A DNA stretch of 64,000 bases from JAJDTT01 sp022827025. GTDB lineage: Bacteria; Acidobacteriota; UBA6911; RPQK01; JAJDTT01. The stretch is from positions 4,836,001 through 4,900,000 of the forward strand of contig OZ241897.1 of assembly GCA_965203535.1 (NCBI GenBank). Reading direction: 5' to 3'. Made by a program: the position numbers and the translations under genes. Below are positions 44,158-52,828 of this stretch, piece by piece. Positions within the stretch are counted from its first letter, which is position 1. Every line of letters starts with the position of its first letter. The notes beneath the pieces are model-generated. The model ran no database searches, was not told the origin of the DNA, and saw only the letters and a program-made list of their open reading frames with translations.

Positions 44158-45369
44158 ATGCGGAATGACCCCCGGCTGCTGACCCGGGTCGTGCTGACAA
44201 ACTACAGGAGCATTGCCGCTTGTGACGTTTCGCCGGCACAGCTCTCGTTTCTGGTTGGCCGGAACGGTTCTGGGAAGAGCAACTTCGTCGACGCGCTCCG
44301 CTTCGTTTCCGAGTCGCTACGTTTCTCCATTGCCGATGTGTTTGGTGACCGAAGGGGAATAAATGGGGTGCTCCGGCAGTCTGTCGGCCATCCGGGACAC
44401 TTCGGGATCCGAGTCGAGTTCAGCCTGGAAGACTCGCGTGGTCACTATGCGTTCAGCGTAGAGGCAAAGCCTCACGGGGTATACGAGATCCTGCGTGAAG
44501 AGTGCTACGTGCTTACAAAGTGTGGCGCCGGGTCGCAATTCTATGGAGTCGAGCGCGGTAGAATTTTGGAGAGCACTGTCGAACCAATTCCTGCTGCCTC
44601 AGCGGATCATCTCTATCTACCCACCGTTTCCGGCTTGGGCGCCTTTGGTTCCGTATTTGGCGCTCTCTCGGGGATGCGGTTCTATCAGTTGCATTCGGAG
44701 AGGGCCCGGAACCTTCAGCCACCTGACGCGGTGGAGTTCCTGAACCGGGACGGAAGCAATATCGCCAGCGTCCTGTCCCAGCTCTCCATGAGGTCGCCGG
44801 ATTTCAAGAGGAGGATCGAGGAGTATCTTGGGAACATCGTCCCTGGTCTTGTCGGGGTGGGTCGGCGGCCGCTCGGTGCCAAAGAGACCCTTGAGTTTCG
44901 ACAACACCATAAAGGTGCACAGCATCCATTGAGTTTCGATGCCAGCAACATGTCCGATGGAGCCCTGCGTGCGCTTGGGCTCCTCGTAGCGCTTTTCCAG
45001 GGTGCCGGCAACGGCAACTCTGGTCCGAGACTCGTTGGTATCGCGGAGCCGGAAGCCGGTCTGCACCCTGCAACCGCCGGGGTTCTCATCGACGCCCTTC
45101 GGGACGCTGCCGAGCACACACAAATGCTCGCGACAACCCACAGTGCCGATCTGCTCGACAACAACGATATCTCGGCCGAATCGATCTTTGTGGCCGTGGC
45201 CGAACAGGGGCAGAGCCGTATCGGGCCCTTGAACCAAGTCGGCCGCTCAGTATTGAGAGATCGCCTTTATACGGCTGGTGAGCTTCTCAGGATGGATCAA
45301 CTCTATCCGGACCCGGATCTATCGGTCGTGAAGCCGAGCCAACGGCGGCTATTCGGTCCCGTACTCTGA
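44158..45369 (+). CDS. AAA_21-type ATPase without its usual partner
   Basis: The protein has 403 residues. Walker A is GRNGSGKS (34-41), with LTNYRSIAACDVSPAQLSFLV before it. Signature NMSDGALRALGLL and the H-loop region ATTHSADLLDNND are clear. The Walker B segment reads VGIAEPEAGLHP, so Ala296 stands where the family usually has a first acidic residue; Glu297 and Glu299 remain. Such ATPases often lead a DUF4276 gene; none follows here. Next comes a broken DUF1501 gene in reverse orientation. The ATPase may be a remnant or work alone. Confidence 0.8.
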   Translation: MRNDPRLLTRVVLTNYRSIAACDVSPAQLSFLVGRNGSGKSNFVDALRFVSESLRFSIADVFGDRRGINGVLRQSVGHPGHFGIRVEFSLEDSRGHYAFSVEAKPHGVYEILREECYVLTKCGAGSQFYGVERGRILESTVEPIPAASADHLYLPTVSGLGAFGSVFGALSGMRFYQLHSERARNLQPPDAVEFLNRDGSNIASVLSQLSMRSPDFKRRIEEYLGNIVPGLVGVGRRPLGAKETLEFRQHHKGAQHPLSFDASNMSDGALRALGLLVALFQGAGNGNSGPRLVGIAEPEAGLHPATAGVLIDALRDAAEHTQMLATTHSADLLDNNDISAESIFVAVAEQGQSRIGPLNQVGRSVLRDRLYTAGELLRMDQLYPDPDLSVVKPSQRRLFGPVL

Positions 45370-45452
45370 ACCGAGCCCATCCTCGATCACGTTTTTGGTC
45401 TGGACTTCCACGCGTCGGGGACCAAACATGGATCTGCCATTGGGTCGACCCG

Positions 45453-46252
45453 GAGCTCAGGCCAAAGCGCCCTCGATCACCTGGCCGCGCTGACCGGTGA
45501 GGCGTTCCTCCAAGCCGTGGTAGAAGTAGGTCAGCTTGGTGTGGTCCAGGCCCATCAGGTGCAGCACCGTGGCGTGCAGGTCGGAGACGTGGTAGGGGTC
45601 TTCCACCGCCTCGAAGCCCAGCTCGTCGGTGGCTCCGATGGCCTGTCCGCCCTTGACTCCGGCCCCGGCCAGCCACATGGAGAAGCCGAGCCAGTTGTGG
45701 TCGCGGCCCGGTTTGCCGATGCCCTCGCTGGTGGGCGTTCGCCCGTGCCCGCCGCCCGAGTAGAGTTGGACGAAGCGGACACCCTTCTCGATGAGCCGCC
45801 GCGCGATGAGGCACTTGCGGCCGTAGTCGGCGGTGAGCCGGTTGTTGAGCCCGTACATCTACCGGGTCTTCTCGCTCTCCTGCTCGACGTCCACCACCTC
45901 GGAGGCCGTGGTCTGCATCCGGTACGCCAACTCGTAGGAGTGGATCCGGGCGGCCAGTTCCGACTCCTGCTCACGGTTCCTAAGATGCTTGCGGTTCAGC
46001 CGCTGCAGAAGATTCAAAGAGTGGCGCTGGGTCCGGGGGCTGACGTCCTCCGGCGTCGGCAGGTTCAGGAGGGGATTGCCCTTGTAAGGGGTTCCGTTGT
46101 ACTTGGTCAGCGCCGGCTTGGGGTCGAACAGGTCGACGTGGCTGGGCCCGCCGTTCATGAAGAAGAAAATGACGTGCTTGGCGCGCATCGGGAAATGAGG
46201 CAGCTTGGGAGCTAGGAGCGCCGGAGGGGCGCCGTCGACTGAAGCTCCTTTG
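45453..46252 (-). pseudogene. DUF1501 pseudogene, decayed copy of 48572-50044
   Basis: Near-identical to the intact DUF1501 gene downstream but broken in four ways. The first ~45 codons, including the Tat signal, are missing (homology ends near 46252). A 130-codon in-frame deletion joins PYKG to NPLLNL at a TGCCCTTG repeat. The codon GAG before MYGLNN is TAG (45859-45861). A 50-codon in-frame deletion joins GGHG to RTPTSEG. The rest (HNWLGFSMWLAGAGVKGG) is intact. High identity shows a recent duplication. Confidence 0.92.
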
Positions 46253-46413
46253 ATAATCCCCTGCAATGTCCCCCGTTCCACGATTTGTGAATAGTCGCAG
46301 CGCAATCCACCGGAAGCCCACTGATCGTTGAAAGGTCCTTTGTCCGACGACAGCCGCGGGTCGGGAGCCCGGTGTCGAGTCGACAAAACAGCGTTCTCAT
46401 CCTATCATTTGCC

Positions 46414-46440
46414 AACGGATCTGTTGCCAACAGATCCGTT
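46414..46440. promoter_or_regulatory. Perfect 12-base palindrome, possible operator
   Basis: AACGGATCTGTT, loop GCC, AACAGATCCGTT: perfect arms, with ATCAT (46404-46408) and ATGAT (46444-46448) as a further outer pair. TATGAT (46443-46448) could be a -10 box directly beside it. It lies at the edge of the broken twin-ATPase operon. It could be an operator, a terminus of a lost element, or a recombination site. Confidence 0.45.
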
Positions 46441-46996
46441 TGTATGATGGGCTGTGTCGAGGAACCAATTTGGAAGGCATTGGCGACCGAGTTGAAGCCT
46501 TAGAAGTTGCCGATGTGAAGGTCAGATTACGCGCCGGAATCGATGCCGGAAACTGGCGCCAGCGAGGTGATCAGATTTTCGCGGCATTTGCATTGAGCGA
46601 GAAACCAGTCGTGCTGGCCATCGATGAGTTGCCGATCCTCATCAACAGACTGCTCAAGGGTCACGACTATCGGATCACGCCGGACCGGCGGAAGACGGCA
46701 GACCAGTTCTTGAGTTGGTTACGCAAGAATGGACAGACCCATCGGGGGCGGGTATCCATGATCGTCTCGGGCAGCGTCGGTCTGGAACCCATTCTCAAAC
46801 AAGCCGGCCTCAGCGCGCAGGCAAATATTTTTTCGCCGTTCGAGTTGAGACCCTGGAGCATGATGAGTATCTGGCCGCCGACTCCGACGGTTATCGGTTC
46901 GTTTCGGGTCTGCTTGAAGACTGGTGGAAGGCCCGGCACGGCGCGTACTTCATTCCGATCGACGAGCGAAGATCGAAACAAAGGGCAGAGGGATGA
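46440..46996 (+). pseudogene. Remnant of first ATPase of a twin-ATPase operon
   Basis: Two homologous pieces in different frames. Frame one (about 46470-46860) holds the ATPase middle: VKVRLRAGIDAGNW, PVVLAIDELPILINRLLKG (Walker B region), ITPDRRKTADQFLSWLRKN, IVSGSVGLEPILKQAGLSA, FELRPW. The Walker A part before it is missing. Frame two (about 46855-46996) holds the C-terminus: LEHDEYLAADSDGYRFVSGL, EDWWKARHG. So the N-terminus is lost and a middle section has been deleted with a frameshift. Its stop overlaps the next ATPase start by 4 bases, the relic of an operon. Confidence 0.75.
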
Positions 46997-48570
46997 AGGG
47001 TCTTACCAAGAAATACAATCCGGGATTTCTGACTGACGACGAACTGGTGACATCGTTCTGTGTGCGGACCCACGAATTTGAGTCAATCATCGAGACTCTG
47101 CGCGAGAGTACCGGAAATTCGAATCCGCACATGATCGTCATCGGTCCGCGTGGCAGCGGCAAGACTCACCTGTTGCTGCGAGTCGCGGTCGAGATACGGC
47201 GCAAGTCCGAATTGGAGCGATTCTTTCCCGTCGTATTCGCCGAAGAGAGCTACGAGGTCACGACCTGCGGCGAGTTTTGGTTGGAATGCCTTGGACGTCT
47301 CGCCGACCAGACAGCCCACATGGATGGTGTCGAACTGCACCGTACGTGGGAAGACCTGAGAACCAGTCAAGACGACCGCATCTTGGCCGAGCGATGTCTC
47401 GGGGTGCTCCTGGATTTCGCCGACCGTCACAGCCGACGCTTGGTGTTGGTGGTCGAGAATCTGAACACGTTGTTCGCGGACATGCTCGACCCGGACGCCG
47501 GATGGCAGTTGAGAAAGACGTTCCAGACCGAGCCCCGGATTTTTTTTCTCGGGAGCGCCACCAGCCGGTTCGAGGAGATCGACCGTCCCGACAAGGCTCT
47601 CTATGCGTTCTTTCGGACGATCACACTGCATCCACTCAACACGAGTGAGTGCGCCGCCCTATGGCAGACGGTATCCGGGGAAACCGTCACGTCGCGGGCC
47701 ATAAGACCGCTTCAGATTCTCACCGGCGGCAACCCCCGCTTGGTCACCATTGTCGCCCGGTTCGGAGCGGACGAATCACCAGGTGAACTTATGGGAAACT
47801 TGCTCGATCTTGTCGATGATCACACGGAGTATTTCAGGAGCCATCTTGACTCACTGCCGGCCCAGGAACGACGTGTCTACCTGGCACTTGCCAAGCTGTG
47901 GAAGCCGGCAGCCACGAAGGAGATCGCTGACTTGGCCCGCCTTGATACGAACCGCTGCAGTGCTCTGCTCCGGCGTCTCGTCCAGCGCGGAGCGGTGACC
48001 GTCGAAGGTGGAACCGCCCGGCGCAGGCAATACTATTTGACCGAGCGTCTGTACAACATCTACTACCTGCTCCGCCGAGGCGCCGGAGCGTCCTCCACGG
48101 TGGAGACGCTGATTCAGTTCATGGCGTCCTACTATTTGCCTGTCGAGCAGCCGGACACAGGTGAGGGGATCGCGGCCGAGGCCGGATCTACCTATCACGA
48201 GAGAAGTAATACCGTCCGGTCCAATATCGGACTTCTTCCTGGGGCCCATTCTCTCGACTCGTATTCCGACCCACGCCCGGCCGATGTGAATTGTGTCAGT
48301 GAGAATAAGGTCGAGGCGTTGCTTGCGCACGTTGCGGCGATGAACAGTCTTCCGGTGGGTTGCGTGGCGCGGTTGATCCGATATTCCGCTGTGGCTGGCC
48401 CCGCCCGCGCGCTCGAATTATTTCAAGATTCACTGTGCGCAGACCGGCTGCTACCCCTCATTACGGCGTTGGAGCAGATGAATGGCCGTTCGCCCCGGGT
48501 CGCGCGGGAAATCCAAGAGATTGCGGCTGATATCCGTCAGCAACTAGAGCGAGAGATGGCTCTCGCCTGA
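46993..48570 (+). CDS. AAA ATPase with winged helix, second member of the twin operon
   Basis: The protein has 525 residues from the ATG at 46993. The N-terminus (YNPGFLTDDELVTSFCVRTHEFE) and Walker A GPRGSGKT (51-58) match a family of STAND/Cdc6-like ATPases that follow a partner ATPase gene. Walker B is LVLVVENLN. Residues about 290-360 form a winged helix (KEIADLARLDTNRCSALLRRLVQRG). The C-terminal 150 residues are helical. Its partner gene upstream is broken, so the system is probably inactive. It ends 1 base before the convergent DUF1501 gene. Confidence 0.82.
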   Translation: MKGLTKKYNPGFLTDDELVTSFCVRTHEFESIIETLRESTGNSNPHMIVIGPRGSGKTHLLLRVAVEIRRKSELERFFPVVFAEESYEVTTCGEFWLECLGRLADQTAHMDGVELHRTWEDLRTSQDDRILAERCLGVLLDFADRHSRRLVLVVENLNTLFADMLDPDAGWQLRKTFQTEPRIFFLGSATSRFEEIDRPDKALYAFFRTITLHPLNTSECAALWQTVSGETVTSRAIRPLQILTGGNPRLVTIVARFGADESPGELMGNLLDLVDDHTEYFRSHLDSLPAQERRVYLALAKLWKPAATKEIADLARLDTNRCSALLRRLVQRGAVTVEGGTARRRQYYLTERLYNIYYLLRRGAGASSTVETLIQFMASYYLPVEQPDTGEGIAAEAGSTYHERSNTVRSNIGLLPGAHSLDSYSDPRPADVNCVSENKVEALLAHVAAMNSLPVGCVARLIRYSAVAGPARALELFQDSLCADRLLPLITALEQMNGRSPRVAREIQEIAADIRQQLEREMALA

Positions 48571-48571
48571 C

Positions 48572-50044
48572 TCAGGCCAAAGCTCCTTCGATCACCTGCC
48601 CCCGCTGACCGGTGAGGCGTTCCTCCAGGCCGTGGTAGAAGTAGGTCAGCTTGGTGTGGTCTAGGCCCATCAGGTGCAGCACCGTGGCGTGCAGGTCAGA
48701 GACGTGGTAGGGGTCCTCCACCGCCTCGAAGCCCAGCTCGTCGGTGGCGCCGATGGCCTGCCCGCCCTTGACCCCGGCGCCGGCCAGCCACATGGTGAAG
48801 CCGAGCCAGTTGTGGTCGCGGCCCGGTTTGCCGATGCCCTCGCTGGTGGGCGTCCGCCCGAACTCGCCGCCCCAGATCAGGAGCGTCTCCTCCCAGAGGC
48901 CGGTCCGCTTCAGGTCTTCGATCAGGGCCGCCATGGGCTGGTCGGTTTCGTATCCGTGGAGCGAGTGGTTGTTGATGCAGTCCACGTGGCCGTCCCAGGT
49001 TTCGGGACCGTGCCCGCCGCCCGAGTAGAGTTGGACGAAGCGGACCCCCTTCTCGATGAGCCGCCGCGCGATGAGGCACTTGCGGCCGTAGTCGGCGGTG
49101 AGCCGGTTGTTGAGCCCGTACATCTCCCGGGTCTGCTCGCTCTCCTGCTCGACGTCCACCACCTCGGAGGCCGTGGTCTGCATCCGGTACGCCAGCTCGT
49201 AGGAGTGGATCCGGGCAGCCAGTTCCGACTCCTGCTCACGGTTCTTAAGATGCTTGCGGTTCAGCCGCTGCAGAAGATTCAAAGAGTGGCGCTGGGTCCG
49301 GGGGCTGACGTCCTCCGGCGTCGCCAGGTTCAGGAGCGGATTGCCCTTGCTTCTGAACAGCGTCCCCTGGAAGGCGGCCGGCATGAAGCCGGCGCTCCAG
49401 TTGGAGGTCCCGCCGATGGGTCCGCCGCGCGGATCGGTCATGACCACGAAACTGGGCAGGTCGTTGCCCAGGGTGCCCAGACCGTAGCTGAGCCAAGAGC
49501 CCAGTGAGGGTCTCCCGATGATGACGTTGCCCGTGTTCATCTGGATGTTGCCCGAGGCGTGGGCCGCCGTGTCGGTGTACAGGGAGCGAATCACGCAGAG
49601 GTCGTCGGCGAAGCGGGAGAGGTGGGGGTAGACGCTGCTGATCTCCAGGCCGCTCTGGCCGTGATTCTTGAACTCGAACGGAGATTGCATCAGGTAGCCG
49701 ATGGGACGGTTGTTGGACCCCACCTTCACCTTGCCCTTGTAGGGGGTTCCGTTGTACTTGGTCAGCGCCGGCTTGGGATCGAACAGGTCCACGTGGCTGG
49801 GCCCGCCGTTCATGAAGAAGAAAATGACGTGCTTGGCGCGCGTCGGGAAATGAGGCAGCTTGGGAGCCAGGAGCGCCGGAGGGGCGCCGTCGACTGAAGC
49901 TCCTTTCAGTTGTCCGAAGAATCCGTCTGTAGAGAGGAGGTCGATGAGGGCCAGCCCGGCGAATCCTCCGCCGGTCTCCCACAAGAACTCCCGCCGCGTC
50001 CGGCCACAGGGCGGATTGTTGCGTGTGAACCGCTTCGTCTGCAT
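48572..50044 (-). CDS. DUF1501 Tat-exported protein, second copy
   Basis: The protein has 490 residues with Tat signal CGRTRREFLWETGGGFAGLAL. The DUF1501 pattern is complete: FFFMNGGPSHVDLFDPKPAL, IWGGEFGRTPTSEG, GKPGRDHNWLGFTMWLAGAGV. It lies 39 bases downstream of its DUF1553 partner gene on the same strand. A mutated duplicate stands at 45453-46252. A member of the alkaline phosphatase/sulfatase-like superfamily by prediction; the active role is unknown. Confidence 0.92.
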   Translation of the reverse strand: MQTKRFTRNNPPCGRTRREFLWETGGGFAGLALIDLLSTDGFFGQLKGASVDGAPPALLAPKLPHFPTRAKHVIFFFMNGGPSHVDLFDPKPALTKYNGTPYKGKVKVGSNNRPIGYLMQSPFEFKNHGQSGLEISSVYPHLSRFADDLCVIRSLYTDTAAHASGNIQMNTGNVIIGRPSLGSWLSYGLGTLGNDLPSFVVMTDPRGGPIGGTSNWSAGFMPAAFQGTLFRSKGNPLLNLATPEDVSPRTQRHSLNLLQRLNRKHLKNREQESELAARIHSYELAYRMQTTASEVVDVEQESEQTREMYGLNNRLTADYGRKCLIARRLIEKGVRFVQLYSGGGHGPETWDGHVDCINNHSLHGYETDQPMAALIEDLKRTGLWEETLLIWGGEFGRTPTSEGIGKPGRDHNWLGFTMWLAGAGVKGGQAIGATDELGFEAVEDPYHVSDLHATVLHLMGLDHTKLTYFYHGLEERLTGQRGQVIEGALA

Positions 50045-50083
50045 CGTTATTCTCCCGGCAGCCCCGATCCTTTCGGCCCCTCC

Positions 50084-52630
50084 TCAGTTGGGGTAGACGA
50101 ATTCATTGAGGTTGAAGACCACCCGGCAGAGTTGAATCAGGCTCTTCTCCCGGGCCACGAGCCGGTCCCGGTTCCGGGCGCTCACCTCCCAGAGGTAGGC
50201 CTCGGTCTCCCGGTTCAGGAAGTCCACCATCTCCCGGAGTTCGCCGGGGGTCGGTCCGCGGGCGAGCGCCAGGCGATAAACCAGGTCCACCTGCCGGGCC
50301 GGGTCCGGACCCGCCTCCTCCCGGACTCTGCGAGCCAGGTGGAGGGACTGTTCGTTGGCGAAGTCTCCGTTGAACAGGGTCAGAGCCTGGGGAGCGATGC
50401 TGGTGACCGGCCGCTGGGCGGAGCTCCGGGTCGTGTCGCACAGGTCCAGGACCTCCAGCATGGGGATCAGCATCGAGCGCTTGATGAAGGCATAGACGGT
50501 CCTGCGGGCGGCCTCCCGTTCATCGGAGGTATGCCAGATCTTGTCCGGGTCCGGATGGCCCTCCAGCGCCGCCTCCGGAATGGGCGGCACCATGCTGGGT
50601 CCGTACATCTTCCGGTTGAGCTGCCCGCTGGCCGCCAGCATCGAGTCCCGGATGGCCTCGGCCTCCAGCCGCCGGTAGTGGACCCGCCAGAGGAGGCGGT
50701 TCTCCGGGTCCGCCTCCAGGTATTCGTCCACCGGCTTCTTGTCCATGCGGTAGGTGTTGCTGGTCATGATCAGCGTGTGCAGCTTCTTGAGGGACCAGCC
50801 CTCCTCAATGAAACGGCTGGCCAGCCAGTCCAGGAGCTCGGGATGGCTGGGCCGGTCTCCCATGCTGCCGAAGTCGCCGCCGGTGCGGACCAGCCCCTGG
50901 CCCAAGTGTTGCTGCCAGACCCGGTTGACCAGGACGCGGGCGGTGAGGGGGTTCTCGGGGCTGGCGATCCAGCGGGCCAGGGCCAGTCTCCGCCCGCTGC
51001 TGCTTCCCTGGGCGGAAAACGCGGGCTGGGAGGTGACCAGGGCCGCGGGAAGAGCCGGGGCGGCCACGTCGCCGGGACTGGACGCCCGGCCTCGCATCAG
51101 CACGTGGACCACCTCCGGCGGCTTCGACTCGTAGAGGTAGTAGCCGCGGTCCAGGTCGGGAGTGGATCGGCGTATCTGGGCGATCTCGGCTTCCAACTCG
51201 GCGATCCGGCCCACCAACTCGGGAGGAAGAGCCTCGGCCGTTTTGGAGATCATTTCCGTGGTGTATTGCCGGGCCAGTTCCTTCTGCTCTTCGGTTCTTT
51301 TCTTGTAATCTTTCAGCAGGGCAGCTACGGCCTTTTCGGGGAGCCCGCTCTGACCCGAGCGGAGCCGCTCGATTCGGAAATCTTCCCGCAGCTTGTCGAT
51401 CCGGGCTTCCACCTCCTTGATTCGATCGTCCCGCTCACCCTGCCGGTCCATTTGGACGTGATCCCCCACCGGCAGGCTGACTTCCCGCCGTCCGTTCTGG
51501 GAGCGGCGGAGGCCGTTGAAGAGGGCGACCATTCCGTAATAGTCCTGCTGAGTGAGGGGGTCGAACTTGTGATCGTGGCAGCGGGCGCAGCCCATGGTGA
51601 GGCCCAGGAACGCCTCGGAGGTGGTTCGGACCACGTCATCCAGTTGATCGAAGCGATCCTGATCGAAGTCGGCCGGCTCGTCATCCCAGGGGCCCAGCCG
51701 GTTGAAACCCATGGCGATATGGGTCTCGGCGGTGGTGTCCTCCAACTCGTCTCCGGCCAATTGCTCCAGAATGAACCGGTCGTAGGGCTTGTCCTGGTTG
51801 AAGGACCGGATCACATAATCCCGGTACTTCCAGACCTCCGGCTTGGTGGCGTCCCGCTCGTAGCCGTTGGTTTCGGCGTAGCGGACCACGTCCAGCCAGT
51901 GCCGGCCCCATCTCTCCCCGTATCCGGGCCGATCCAGAAGTTCGACGATGAGACGGTCGAACCGCTCCGGCGAACTATTGCCAAGGAACTCCTGCTGTTC
52001 CTGAGGCGTGGGCGGAAGGCCGACGAGATCGAGGTAGATGCGCCGCAACAGCGCTTCGTCACCCGCAGGAGAAGACGGTTTCCAACCCCGGCCTTCGAGC
52101 TTGGCCAGGACGAAGGCGTCGATGGGGTTTCGGACCCAGCCGGAGTCCTTCACCTGGGGAACCGGAGGTGAGGTCAGCGGTTGGAACGACCAGTGATCCT
52201 TCGCGATTTCCAGCGGGCTCGAATCGGTCGACTCGGTGTACTCGGCGCCGGCGTCGATCCAGGCCCGGAGCAGGCCGACCTCTTCGGAAGTGAGCCGATC
52301 GCCGGTCTTGGGCATGATCCGGTCGGGATCCAGACCGGCCACGGTCTGAATCAGCAGACTCCGGGCGCTGTCGCCGGGGATGACCGAGGGAAGACCCGAG
52401 TCGCCTCCCTTCAGGGCGTGGCTGCGTTCGTCCAGCCGAAGACCGTTCATCTGGACGGTGGCTCCGTGACAGGCGTAGCAGCGGTCGCGGAGAATCGGCT
52501 CGACCTGCTCGGAAAAGTCCACGCCGGCGGGAGCTGGCGGAGGGAGATCCCGGCTCCCGGCCATGGCGGCGGTGACCGACAAGACCAGCGACAAGCCAAG
52601 CCAGTGAAACATGGGAAGACTCTTGCTCAA
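50084..52630 (-). CDS. DUF1549/DUF1553 protein with PSCyt1 haem, second locus
   Basis: The protein has 848 residues with a signal peptide (MFHWLGLSLVLSVTAAMAG). A planctomycete-type cytochrome domain with CYACH (about residue 51) is followed by DUF1549 (WVRNPIDAFVLAKLEGRGW, GYGERWGRHWLDVVRYAETNGYERD), a coiled coil and DUF1553 (RLALARWIASPENPLTARVLVNR). It lacks the LamG insert of the copy at 22727. It is the upstream gene of a DUF1553-DUF1501 unit. Confidence 0.9.
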   Translation of the reverse strand: MSKSLPMFHWLGLSLVLSVTAAMAGSRDLPPPAPAGVDFSEQVEPILRDRCYACHGATVQMNGLRLDERSHALKGGDSGLPSVIPGDSARSLLIQTVAGLDPDRIMPKTGDRLTSEEVGLLRAWIDAGAEYTESTDSSPLEIAKDHWSFQPLTSPPVPQVKDSGWVRNPIDAFVLAKLEGRGWKPSSPAGDEALLRRIYLDLVGLPPTPQEQQEFLGNSSPERFDRLIVELLDRPGYGERWGRHWLDVVRYAETNGYERDATKPEVWKYRDYVIRSFNQDKPYDRFILEQLAGDELEDTTAETHIAMGFNRLGPWDDEPADFDQDRFDQLDDVVRTTSEAFLGLTMGCARCHDHKFDPLTQQDYYGMVALFNGLRRSQNGRREVSLPVGDHVQMDRQGERDDRIKEVEARIDKLREDFRIERLRSGQSGLPEKAVAALLKDYKKRTEEQKELARQYTTEMISKTAEALPPELVGRIAELEAEIAQIRRSTPDLDRGYYLYESKPPEVVHVLMRGRASSPGDVAAPALPAALVTSQPAFSAQGSSSGRRLALARWIASPENPLTARVLVNRVWQQHLGQGLVRTGGDFGSMGDRPSHPELLDWLASRFIEEGWSLKKLHTLIMTSNTYRMDKKPVDEYLEADPENRLLWRVHYRRLEAEAIRDSMLAASGQLNRKMYGPSMVPPIPEAALEGHPDPDKIWHTSDEREAARRTVYAFIKRSMLIPMLEVLDLCDTTRSSAQRPVTSIAPQALTLFNGDFANEQSLHLARRVREEAGPDPARQVDLVYRLALARGPTPGELREMVDFLNRETEAYLWEVSARNRDRLVAREKSLIQLCRVVFNLNEFVYPN

Positions 52631-52828
52631 TCGGACCAGAAAATTGTTGATTTCGCGGGTATTCTAACAGCCACCGGTGAAGCTCGCCACGGAAACGGTG
52701 CGCCGGCAGATCCCGGCGGGTATGGTCGTTCCGACTCCGGCGCGGACGGTCGACATCCGTGGCAGCGTGACCGGGGACGGACAATCCGTAGTAGACTGGA
52801 ACGGCACGAGGCTCAATTCGCCGTGGCG

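Noticed and set aside
43744..44168. Three short plus-strand frames between the PIN-like and ATPase genes
   Set aside because: Cys/Arg/Ser-rich or Gly-rich peptides without ribosome binding sites or family signs.
52181..52828. Open frame upstream of fhs in the same frame
   Set aside because: It lies over the DUF1553 gene on the other strand and has no synthetase homology; the ATG at 52829 gives the normal family start.
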